From the IMG/VR virus record IMGVR_UViG_3300031673_006058, positions 1-28,439 of that record: DNA of 28,439 bases. The stretch is one strand, 5' to 3'. The notes beneath the pieces were generated by a model, which saw only the letters and a list, made by a program, of their open reading frames with translations, did not search any database and was not told the origin of the DNA. Source of the stretch: a virus. The translations under genes and the position numbers were made by a program. Shown piece after piece: positions 22,307 through 28,439 of the stretch; the stretch's first letter is position 1, and each line of letters begins with the position of its first letter.

Positions 22307-22796
22307 AACTAAACCAGTGATCCAATCCTGCGGTCCAGAGCTGGTCCCAAAAGGTCATATTCTTCTCGCGCGTCCAACGCAAAGTCACTGGGTCCCAACC
22401 GTCCGACCCGATGGCCTCTGCAACTGCTGGACCCATATCCAAGATGCCTCGGTACTCTGCATCCGCCGTTTCGGGATCTCTCCTGCGCTTGAGTACCCAG
22501 GTTCCATCCGGCATTAGCGCACCGTAGGGACCTCTGTCTGCGATCAAGCATACTGACTCCTCACCTGTGCGCGTGTTGGTAACACTGACCCACGTGCCGC
22601 ATGGAATTGTTCTGCTTGCGCAGATAGGCCATGTCTCATCACTCCAGTTCCGCATCGTTTCACGAGGCAATTGGTGTGTGCGCCCAGCACAAGCAAATAG
22701 TCCATTGTTCAGTCGTTCCTGTGGATAAAAAGTCGAAGCGTTTCCAGATGAAACGTTAAGTAGTGGGAGGGTTAGTAGGGCCAGGATTAACTGCAT
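22056..22796 (-). CDS. RlpA-like double-psi beta-barrel protein, 3' part overlapping the helicase
   Basis: Residues 1-21 (MQLILALLTLPLLNVSSGNA) are a signal peptide. Residues about 30-140 match RlpA-like barrels: RTIPCGTWVSVTNTRTGEES, LIADRGPYGALM, ILDMGPAVAEAIG and WDPVTLRW. RlpA-type proteins bind or cleave peptidoglycan in the Gram-negative periplasm. The frame then runs 251 bases into the helicase gene, and those residues look like shadow sequence (polar, Pro/Arg-rich). A one-base frame change near 22315 would end the protein at a TAG at 22309-22311, just before the helicase ATG. Either a long overlap, a frameshift or a sequencing indel is possible; the domain itself is solid. Confidence 0.7.
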   Translation of the reverse strand: MQLILALLTLPLLNVSSGNASTFYPQERLNNGLFACAGRTHQLPRETMRNWSDETWPICASRTIPCGTWVSVTNTRTGEESVCLIADRGPYGALMPDGTWVLKRRRDPETADAEYRGILDMGPAVAEAIGSDGWDPVTLRWTREKNMTFWDQLWTAGLDHWFSYVTGQISIRQTVPDRHSESVRSALRFPAHRSGDHQGRVFRGPGPHLVLPNNPQPLPTEPRPADPAPCYFQRTEESHTRGTYQA

Positions 22797-23124
22797 TGCG
22801 ATGTTTCTCCACTGCTTTCTTCAAACCAGGAGAGAGTCGCTTCAGAAACTCCATAGTCTCAATCGCACCCATGAGCGCGTAACGTTGCTCAGCAGAAAGC
22901 GCGTGATCACCTTCCATGATCTGGCGCAAGCAACCCTGCATTTCCCCCACCGTTAAATTTATTTTCCCACTCATATCACACCCAAAATCCGCAACGGAAT
23001 CGTAAGTGGAGCCAGGAGCAACCAGATGGCTGCTATCACTGGCCCCACAAGTAACCAAACAAGTAACGGCAAGAGCTGCTATCCGCAGCCGGATGTCGCG
23101 CCACAAGTTGAACACGTAGTGCAT
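22756..23124 (-). CDS. small predicted lipoprotein
   Basis: About 122 aa. A charged start (NLWRDIRLR) precedes a hydrophobic stretch AALAVTCLVTC and GASD, so LVTC fits a lipobox with Cys as the first mature residue. The mature part has two more cysteines (DFGCDMSG, QGCLRQ), a helical middle, and a Pro/Thr tail. The ATG at 23124 lies inside the reductase 3' end; GTG at 23115 or TTG at 23106 are alternatives, and no strong ribosome-binding site separates them. It overlaps the RlpA-like gene by 41 bases. An outer-membrane lipoprotein acting with that protein, or a spanin subunit, is possible; not shown. Confidence 0.55.
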   Translation of the reverse strand: MHYVFNLWRDIRLRIAALAVTCLVTCGASDSSHLVAPGSTYDSVADFGCDMSGKINLTVGEMQGCLRQIMEGDHALSAEQRYALMGAIETMEFLKRLSPGLKKAVEKHRNAVNPGPTNPPTT

Positions 23125-25868
23125 GAGCCAGCGCGTTGTGCTGGGTTTCCGCATCGCGCGCAAGTTAGTCCTTGGTCGCTTCGTTTTGATTCAGTCATAG
23201 TTCCCATTTCCAAAGTCTCAGGTGTTGCCTCCACCTCACCACCACCTTGTCCCAAATACTCAACACCCAAGTATCGGAACAAATAGTCCACTGGTGATTT
23301 TGCAAATCGTATAGCTGCGTTCGACGTGATTCCCTGCGGCTCGAAGTTCATGTACGAGAGCTTCGACACCAGCATGTCGAGGGGCACTCCGTACTGCAAG
23401 CAGAAACTCGTAAGTACACCGATGGTGTCCATGAGTCCAGCAACTGTTGAACCCTCTTTGGCCATCTTGATGAAGACCTCGCCAGGTTTACCGTCTGGGT
23501 ATATTCCTACATGGATGTAGCCCTTGTGTCCGCCGATGTCGAACTTGTGGCGGTGCGCAAAACAATCGTTGGGCAACTTGCGTCGAACCTCAAGGGGATC
23601 TGGTGCAACTTGGCTCTCAACCTCTTTCTTGTCACGAGACTCTATAGGCTGCGTGCGCTTGCTGCCGTCCCGATAGAGTGCGACTGCCTTGAGACCAGAC
23701 TTCCACGCGAGTCGGTAGAGTTCTGAGATGTCCTCCTTGGTCGCGTCGTTGGGAATGTTGCAGGTCTTGCTGATGGCACCAGAAACGAATGGCTGCACTG
23801 CACCCATCATCTGGATATGCGCTTCGGGCCTCATCGACTTCCCACTAACGGGATCGGCAAAGCTTGTTGTGAAGATTTCCTGATGCTGAGACTTCAGGTA
23901 GGGAGCTTGTGCCACGGAGCCGTTCTCGATGACGTACTTGGCCACTTCCTCGATCTCGTCCTCTGGGTATCCAAGGGATCGCATCGCAGCCGCGACACAG
24001 GTATTGAGGATGGTGATGGTGCCACCACCCACAAGCTTCTTCCGCTTGGCCAAGGAAAGCTCTGGCTCGATGCCTGTGGTCTCACAGTCCATCATGAAGC
24101 TAATGGTGCCTGTGGGCGCGAGCACGCTTGCCTGTGCGTTGCGATAGCCTGAACACTCACCAAGGTGCAGCGCGCGATCCCAGTTCTGCTTGGACCACTT
24201 GAGCATGTCACCAAGCTTCGTAGGCTTCTGGTACTGGGATCGGTCCACTGCACTGCGGTGACGAGACACGACACCAAGCATGGCACCCGCGTTGGCACGG
24301 TAGCCGTCAAAGGGTCCTTTGACATCAGCAAGCTCTGCACTGCGTGCGTAGGCGCGTCCAGTAAGCACAGAGGCCAAGAGAGCTGCTTGTGTACGTCCCT
24401 CATCACTGTCGTAGGGAATGCCTTGAGTCATGAGGAATCCACCGAGGTTGGTGTAGCCGAGACCAAGTGTTCGGTACTTCGAGCTGTTCTCCTCAATCTG
24501 CTTCGTTGGGTAGCTCGCTGCATCGACGATGATGTCCATCGCGGTGATGAGCACGTCAATCGTGTGCGTGTATGCGTTGATGTCGAAGCTGCCGTCTGGC
24601 TTCAGGAACTTGATGAGGTTGATGCTGGCGAGGTTGCAAGCTGTGTCATCGAGGAACATGTACTCGCTGCACGGATTGCTTCCATTGATGCGACCGTTCG
24701 CAGGAGCGGTGTGCATGTCGTTGATGGTCGTATCGAATTGCAGACCAGGATCACCACAGAAATGCGCAGACTCGCAAATGTCGCTCCACAACGCACGAGC
24801 TTGGATGGTCTCGAGCACTGTCTTGCCGTCGCGAGCCATGAGGTCCCAAGTGCCATCGCTTTCCACAGCAGCCATGAACTTGTCGGTGCACCGAACGGAA
24901 TGGTTGGCGTTCTGGAAAGGAACCATCGAGTAGGCTCCCCAGCGCTCGCGGAAGTCACCACTGAAGCCTGCGTCCACCAGCGCTTGTGCTGCCTTCTCGC
25001 TGTGCTGCTTGCATCCTACGAACTCGAAGATGTCTCCATGGTCTGCGTTGAGGATGGCCATCTTTGCTGCGCGACGTGTACCGCCTCCGCTCTTGATGGC
25101 ACCTGCGTTGAAGTCATCCTTGGCAATGAAGGGAACTGGTCCCGATGCAAAGCCACCGTTGGAAAGCCCCTCCCTAGACGACCGAAGGGCAGAGTAGTTC
25201 ACACCGGAACCGCTACCGCCCTTGTAAAGTTTGCCTTCTGTGATGCTGAGACCGAGGATGCTCTCCATCGTGTCGTCCAGCGAGTTGATGAAGCATGCTG
25301 AGCATTGCTCCTCACGCATGCGCCCTTGCTTGGTGCCTACGTTGAACCAGACTGGCGAGTTGAACGCGGCCATCTGATTGACGAGGATGTAGCAAAGCTC
25401 ATTGCGGAAGGTCTTCGCGGGGTCGGACTCGTTCCACTGCGTCGAGCCGTTGGAGACTGGGTGGTGCGGGAAGTAGTCCTGCTTGATTCCCCAGTTGGCA
25501 ATCGTGTTGGCAACGCGAGAAATCATCTCCCGCACGGAGGTCTCCCTAAGAAGAGTTCCGTCGTCCTGCTCGACGTGCCTGAAGTATTTCTCGGCGACGA
25601 GTGACACACAGTTCTGTGACCAAGTTTTCGGGAACTCCAAATCGTCCGCCTCGAAAACCTTCTCACCTGTCGTTGGATTCACAATCGAAGCATCGCGGTT
25701 TTCCCATTCCACGGAGTCGAAAGGATCGTCATGACCTTGTGTGAAAAAATCTATGACATGAGCGTGCGACTCTGCTGGTGTTGGTTCCCGACCAACCTTC
25801 CCCGCTGCATCGCGTACTTCACTGCCGTTACCATCGTCCAAATTCCCTCGACGCCATGATTCAATCAT
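23079..25868 (-). CDS. nrdJ: class II (B12-dependent) ribonucleotide reductase
   Basis: A 929-aa NrdJ-type reductase converting ribonucleotides to deoxyribonucleotides. Seen: SPVWFNVG, CSACFINSLDDTMESIL, GSGSGVNYSALRSSREGLSN, GTRRAAKMAILNADHGDIFE, the active-site block NPCSEYMFLDDTACNLASIN near residue 397, and LAPTGTISFMMDCETTGIEP. The C-terminus ends in a Cys-rich zinc ribbon (TCARCGN, CTTCSTCG, GCG), usual for this class as the re-reduction tail. The enzyme needs adenosylcobalamin but no oxygen or small subunit, so it works aerobically or anaerobically. The start overlaps the initiator gene stop (ATGA). Confidence 0.93.
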   Translation of the reverse strand: MIESWRRGNLDDGNGSEVRDAAGKVGREPTPAESHAHVIDFFTQGHDDPFDSVEWENRDASIVNPTTGEKVFEADDLEFPKTWSQNCVSLVAEKYFRHVEQDDGTLLRETSVREMISRVANTIANWGIKQDYFPHHPVSNGSTQWNESDPAKTFRNELCYILVNQMAAFNSPVWFNVGTKQGRMREEQCSACFINSLDDTMESILGLSITEGKLYKGGSGSGVNYSALRSSREGLSNGGFASGPVPFIAKDDFNAGAIKSGGGTRRAAKMAILNADHGDIFEFVGCKQHSEKAAQALVDAGFSGDFRERWGAYSMVPFQNANHSVRCTDKFMAAVESDGTWDLMARDGKTVLETIQARALWSDICESAHFCGDPGLQFDTTINDMHTAPANGRINGSNPCSEYMFLDDTACNLASINLIKFLKPDGSFDINAYTHTIDVLITAMDIIVDAASYPTKQIEENSSKYRTLGLGYTNLGGFLMTQGIPYDSDEGRTQAALLASVLTGRAYARSAELADVKGPFDGYRANAGAMLGVVSRHRSAVDRSQYQKPTKLGDMLKWSKQNWDRALHLGECSGYRNAQASVLAPTGTISFMMDCETTGIEPELSLAKRKKLVGGGTITILNTCVAAAMRSLGYPEDEIEEVAKYVIENGSVAQAPYLKSQHQEIFTTSFADPVSGKSMRPEAHIQMMGAVQPFVSGAISKTCNIPNDATKEDISELYRLAWKSGLKAVALYRDGSKRTQPIESRDKKEVESQVAPDPLEVRRKLPNDCFAHRHKFDIGGHKGYIHVGIYPDGKPGEVFIKMAKEGSTVAGLMDTIGVLTSFCLQYGVPLDMLVSKLSYMNFEPQGITSNAAIRFAKSPVDYLFRYLGVEYLGQGGGEVEATPETLEMGTMTESKRSDQGLTCARCGNPAQRAGSCTTCSTCGATSGCG

Positions 25869-27283
25869 TCTTCAAACGCTCCCTCTGCTTTTAGTTGTTG
25901 ATAGACCGGACGAGCCTCAAGCCAATCCTGGTCAAAGCTGATGTCATCATTTCGCAACGCGAACACCCGAATGACATCAACTTCAGTGACTTCGTAGTTT
26001 CTCATGAGCGCCTTCAGTATGCCATCACAGCGCTCGAATCTATGGCGATCAGCGACGGGTGCCTGCACGACCCGAGTGACAACGTTAGTCGCTATACTGG
26101 TGCGCCCAGACGCAACGCATTTCCGGTACGATTCCCAACGCTCAGTGGAGTACTGGCTTGCAATTTCCCAAAGCTTGGGAGCACGGGATTTCTTGATCTC
26201 GAGCCAGTAGAATTGTGCCTTGATGAACTCAACGTACTCGGCACCAGCAGCCTCAGCGAGCTGTGCAGCCTTCACGTAGAGCTTGTACATCTTGTGCTCG
26301 GGCTTGAAATGGTCGGGCTTTACGAAGCCACTATTCTTGAGATTGCGCTCAGCTGAGATGCCATAGTACCGATACACAGCACGCTCGAGCGCTCTAGCGA
26401 AGCCGACCATGCGAGCATTGTTCGGACTCTGTGTGTGGAGTGACCGCTTGCCGACAAGTTTGCGTGCGTTCTCTCGAAGATCTCCGAGTCGGTCTTCCCG
26501 ACGAGACTCCTTAGCCATTGTGGTATCGAGTTTGCTTCGCGGGCGCGCGCGGGGAATGTTTCGATCTGTACCCAAATGATCCAGATCAATTGAATGATCA
26601 GAATAATCAATATTAGATCTATTAGGGTATTTGCGAATCCCTTCGGGATTCTTAATACAAACCGCGCGCGGACTTTCTGAAAAACTAGAATCAGCACCGA
26701 AAAGGGAGAAAGAAGATGCTGATTCTAGAAATTGAGAATCATCCATCGGACACTCAAAAAGAATCGTATTTTCGGTTAATTGGGAACTTTCTAGATTCTT
26801 AGAAAGTTGGTCTGAGCCTCCTCGATTTGATCTTTCTAGGTTCTTAGAAAGTTCGTCATGAAGTGTTCTTTCTGAAAAGCTAGAATCAGTGCTTCGAGTG
26901 GCATCTGAACTTTCTAGATTCGTAGAAAGATCATGGTCTGCACCGGATTCCTCAACGGGATCGACGGGAGCCATGGCTCGGGTGAGAACAGAAAGACTAC
27001 GCCGAGGACTGGCCAGGTGTTTAGGGTTCTCGTCACCTTTGACCCAACCAGCCCTCAGCGTCTTCAATTCCGCACTGCCAGTGGCAGTAAGTTGGTAGCC
27101 TGCATGAGCTTGTCTGAAAAGACCAGCAGTGATGCCTTGGGAGATCACTCCCTGACAATTGTGACTGACTCCGAGCAGTGCTTGAACGTCGTGCTGGGTA
27201 AATGGCCCGCTCCACCTTCGTTTGGAAAACTCGCCAAGTAGCGACTCCAACAGACTTCCAAAGGTTTCAACGCACGCTGCCAT
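25865..27283 (-). CDS. putative replication initiator (lambda O-like architecture)
   Basis: About 472 aa from the ATG at 27283, with GGGAGG 9-10 bases upstream; a TTG directly before it is the alternative. Residues about 15-75 form a winged HTH (GPFTQHDVQALLGVSHNCQG, then AGLFRQAHAGYQLTATG). Residues about 85-235 are a Ser/Asp/Asn-rich linker with repeated SKNLESS/STNLESS and SSFSE units, encoded by palindromic DNA repeats and an AT-rich stretch. The C-terminal part (MVGFARALERAVYRYYGISA, then FKPEHKMYKLYVKAAQLAE) is helical and unrecognised. The order wHTH, repeat-encoded linker, C-terminal domain is that of lambda O, whose gene contains the origin. A transcription regulator is the alternative. 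Confidence 0.6.
   Translation of the reverse strand: MAACVETFGSLLESLLGEFSKRRWSGPFTQHDVQALLGVSHNCQGVISQGITAGLFRQAHAGYQLTATGSAELKTLRAGWVKGDENPKHLASPRRSLSVLTRAMAPVDPVEESGADHDLSTNLESSDATRSTDSSFSERTLHDELSKNLERSNRGGSDQLSKNLESSQLTENTILFECPMDDSQFLESASSFSLFGADSSFSESPRAVCIKNPEGIRKYPNRSNIDYSDHSIDLDHLGTDRNIPRARPRSKLDTTMAKESRREDRLGDLRENARKLVGKRSLHTQSPNNARMVGFARALERAVYRYYGISAERNLKNSGFVKPDHFKPEHKMYKLYVKAAQLAEAAGAEYVEFIKAQFYWLEIKKSRAPKLWEIASQYSTERWESYRKCVASGRTSIATNVVTRVVQAPVADRHRFERCDGILKALMRNYEVTEVDVIRVFALRNDDISFDQDWLEARPVYQQLKAEGAFEE
26575..26640. other. AT-rich stretch, candidate DNA unwinding element
   Basis: In 26581-26630 I count 14 G/C in 50 bases, clearly lower than the surrounding sequence, with GATC and AATAATCAATATT-like runs. 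It lies downstream (in gene direction) of the palindromic repeats inside the initiator gene, as the AT-rich region does in lambda ori. Confidence 0.45.
26673..26694. repeat. 22-base direct repeat, copy nearest the AT-rich stretch
   Basis: CTTTCTGAAAAACTAGAATC and two following bases. It matches 26868-26889 with one difference (A/G at the twelfth base). It shares the CTTTCT half-site with the palindromic iterons. It encodes SSFSE on the minus strand. Confidence 0.6.
26785..26808. repeat. palindromic iteron, copy 1
   Basis: Perfect 9-base arms AACTTTCTA and TAGAAAGTT around GATTCT. Copies 2 and 3 lie at 26830-26853 and 26908-26931, offset by 45 and 78 bases, so in frame with the host gene. Confidence 0.65.
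26830..26853. repeat. palindromic iteron, copy 2
   Basis: Arms CTTTCTA and TAGAAAG (7 bases perfect) around GGTTCT; otherwise the same as copy 1. Confidence 0.65.
26868..26889. repeat. 22-base direct repeat, second copy
   Basis: Same unit as 26673-26694 with one base different; lies between palindromic copies 2 and 3. Confidence 0.6.
26908..26931. repeat. palindromic iteron, copy 3
   Basis: Arms CTTTCTA and TAGAAAG around GATTCG; the same 24-base unit as copies 1 and 2 with a few differences at the right end. Confidence 0.65.
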
Positions 27284-27316
27284 CAAGGTCAGCCTCCCTA
27301 AATACTTGATTACTAT

Positions 27317-27336
27317 GGTGAAAACACCAAACGGTG
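27317..27336. promoter_or_regulatory. operator-like overlapping palindromes before the initiator gene
   Basis: GGTGAAAACACC (27317-27328) and CACCAAACGGTG (27325-27336) are two 4-base-arm palindromes sharing the CACC. They sit about 10 bases after the candidate promoter and 34 bases before the initiator start, where an autoregulating wHTH protein could bind. Confidence 0.35.
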
Positions 27337-27347
27337 ACGAGGTAACC

Positions 27348-27376
27348 AAACTACTCGGACACACACACGGAGTCAA
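27348..27376 (-). promoter_or_regulatory. candidate sigma-70-type promoter for the initiator gene
   Basis: TTGACT (27371-27376), a 17-base spacer, then TAGTTT (27348-27353). The -35 is good (5 of 6) and the -10 weak (3 of 6). It lies in the 171-base gap before the initiator, one of only two sizeable non-coding gaps in the window. Confidence 0.35.
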
Positions 27377-27441
27377 GAAAACTAGGTGGACATTCGTACT
27401 CTGCCTTTGTGCGCAAGAAGTTGGGAGCCAAACTGCACAGC

Positions 27442-27450
27442 TTATTCACA
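27442..27450 (+). promoter_or_regulatory. DnaA box TTATTCACA
   Basis: Exact match to TTATNCACA in the gap between the J-domain gene and the initiator gene, 32 bases (about three helical turns) from a second exact box in the same orientation. Confidence 0.45.
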
Positions 27451-27454
27451 CCTT

Positions 27455-27979
27455 CTAAGTCTTATCCTCATGTTTATCCACAGGCTGTGGATTGACGAGG
27501 GATCGCTCTTTGCGAATCTGATTGTATGCGTCGGCGAGCTTGAGGAACTTCTGTGCCTCGCCACCAACATCTGGATGGTGAATCCTAGCAAGTGCCTTGT
27601 ACGCTGCTGAAACCACCTCCATCGGGGCCTCCTCGGTCACACAGAGAATTTCGTAGGGTGTGCCTGTGGTGGACTTTTCCGCTACGAACAGACTTCCAGT
27701 GTTGGGTACCTGTGCCCCTGCGGCTCTGAGCTGCCACGTCGTTGGCAGATCTGCCCAATCCACGTGTCCGTAGTCCCGACGAGCCCACGCCACAACCTGT
27801 GGGAGCCAATCCCAGTGGAATTCCCAGAGTCCAACCTCTTCGTTGAACCTGCGCCTGTTGTAGGGCCTGATGCCTGCCTTCAGCGTGGCGATGAGCGGCC
27901 CGCGAGCACCATGCAGACGCACCCAGACGGGCTCGTGAGCTGTCAGGACGAGACTTGGGCCTGTGTCTGCCATGTCCAT
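27455..27979 (-). CDS. J-domain (DnaJ-like) protein
   Basis: A 174-aa protein. Residues 108-157 are a J domain: TPYEILCVTEEAPMEVVSAA, then ALARIHHPDVGGEAQKFLKL, with the essential HPD at 135-137. It would stimulate host DnaK. Residues 18-70 (VWVRLHGARGPLIATLKAGI, RRRFNEEVGLWEFHW) have the alternating pattern of HARP-like modules, in which a lysine-rich strand is followed by a W-x-F strand; that is pattern recognition only. No Gly/Phe or zinc region is present. The start shares one base with the preceding stop. Position next to the initiator recalls the need for DnaJ/DnaK in lambda replication. Confidence 0.8.
   Translation of the reverse strand: MDMADTGPSLVLTAHEPVWVRLHGARGPLIATLKAGIRPYNRRRFNEEVGLWEFHWDWLPQVVAWARRDYGHVDWADLPTTWQLRAAGAQVPNTGSLFVAEKSTTGTPYEILCVTEEAPMEVVSAAYKALARIHHPDVGGEAQKFLKLADAYNQIRKERSLVNPQPVDKHEDKT
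27474..27482 (+). promoter_or_regulatory. DnaA box TTATCCACA within a 17-base palindrome
   Basis: Exact consensus. It overlaps the perfect palindrome ATCCACAGGCTGTGGAT (27476-27492, 8-base arms around one base). It lies in the 3' end of the J-domain gene. Confidence 0.45.
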
Positions 27980-28439
27980 CAGTAAAAGACCCTCACGAGC
28001 TTCATGAAGCCTGGAGCATCTCTCACGCCTTTGGCTTCCACTCCCGGATGCCGTTCCGCCCTGGGACCGCCACCAACCTTGGAGGTGTTGTGTGGTACTG
28101 ATGGAGTGACGTATTTGCGGATCGACAAGATGTCACTGTAGCGGACTGTCGCCAAAAGGTGATCCCTTCGGATGCGATCTCTGCCTTCGACCTGGAGGTG
28201 CATTTCTCCGTTCACACTGTCATTGAGCGTGAGGTACCCAAAGAACACCGTTCTCGAGAAACCCTTGGCGGCACGTCCTGAGACTTTTCGACAGCCCTCT
28301 CGTTTCGTCTTCATCACCAAGAGCTGATTCTGCTTCTTCTTGTTGACGACAGGCTCAAGGTGCCTGCCCGCGCGCATCGCGATGCGGAGCACGTCGCCCA
28401 GCTTGAGCTTGCTGATATGGACTGGTGCGTAGGGATCGA
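27979..28439 (-). CDS. hypothetical protein, N-terminus beyond the window
   Basis: The frame is open from the window edge (reading DPYAPVHISKLKLGDVLRIA) to a TGA at 27979, so the GTG at 28392 is probably not the true start. At least 152 residues are visible. Basic in the middle (NKKKQNQLLVMKTKREGCRK) and then beta-rich (FFGYLTLNDSVNGEMHLQVE, then YSDILSIRKY). No family recognised. Confidence 0.6.
   Translation of the reverse strand, partial: DPYAPVHISKLKLGDVLRIAMRAGRHLEPVVNKKKQNQLLVMKTKREGCRKVSGRAAKGFSRTVFFGYLTLNDSVNGEMHLQVEGRDRIRRDHLLATVRYSDILSIRKYVTPSVPHNTSKVGGGPRAERHPGVEAKGVRDAPGFMKLVRVFY

Noticed and set aside
22720-22728. Exact DnaA box in reverse (TGTGGATAA)
   Set aside because: Isolated and within the RlpA-like signal-peptide region; no other origin signals around it.
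24165-25301. A 378-codon open frame on the plus strand
   Set aside because: It lies wholly antisense to the ribonucleotide reductase, whose conserved motifs are unmistakable there; the translation has no recognisable motif.
1-28439. tRNA genes, CRISPR arrays, insertion sequences, integrase
   Set aside because: Looked for on both strands by eye; no cloverleaf, regularly spaced repeat, transposase or integrase motif was found.

Overview
The window reads as one block of a large lytic tailed-phage genome. Every gene I accept lies on the minus strand. Genes are packed with 1-4 base stop/start overlaps (ATGA, TGATG, TAATG, TTGA), and there are only two untranslated gaps of note. The set contains a GpA-type terminase, gp32-like SSB, UvsX/UvsY-like proteins, SbcCD/gp46-47-like nuclease, family A polymerase, DnaB-like helicase, RuvC, RNase H, class II ribonucleotide reductase and dNMP kinase. 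An RlpA-like protein and a lipobox protein with signal sequences, plus consensus DnaA boxes, suggest a Gram-negative bacterial host. I cannot name the phage or the host.

Layout in the direction of transcription (right to left). 28439-27455: a partial unknown gene and a J-domain protein. 27492-25865: a candidate origin, made of two DnaA boxes, a candidate promoter with operator-like palindromes, and an initiator-like wHTH gene that carries palindromic repeats and an AT-rich stretch inside its own coding sequence, as in lambda gene O. 25868-19610: NrdJ, a lipobox protein, an RlpA-like barrel protein overlapping the start of a DnaB-like helicase, a DNA methyltransferase and an FmdB-like zinc ribbon. 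19610-11089: DNA polymerase A, a small helical protein, UvsY-like, gp32-like SSB, UvsX/RecA, SbcD-like and SbcC-like. 11090-10915: a 166-base non-coding element closed by a perfect 13-bp stem and followed by ten U's. 10900-7566: an unknown protein, RuvC, a 40-aa zinc-ribbon microgene, an NYN RNase, RNase H, an unknown Rossmann-like protein and an HExxH membrane protein. 7569-2600: terminase large subunit, an HTH protein (possible small subunit), three proteins ending in the same WNF tail, a zinc ribbon and a dNMP kinase. 2600-1: an envelope/lysis-type block with a 36-aa membrane peptide, a membrane-anchored metzincin-like protease, a Cys-rich protein, an SNase-like protein, an M15 endolysin and two small proteins.

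Working together: the initiator, helicase and polymerase would replicate the genome. UvsX, UvsY, SSB, SbcCD and RuvC would handle recombination. NrdJ and dNMP kinase would supply precursors, the terminase would package DNA, and the left end would attack or remodel the envelope. No primase, ligase, tRNA, CRISPR array or insertion sequence was seen.

Most worth checking: the origin embedded in the initiator gene beside a phage J-protein, the 166-base RNA-like element, short peptide motifs shared at the ends of otherwise unrelated proteins, and four genes too short for usual gene-calling cut-offs.
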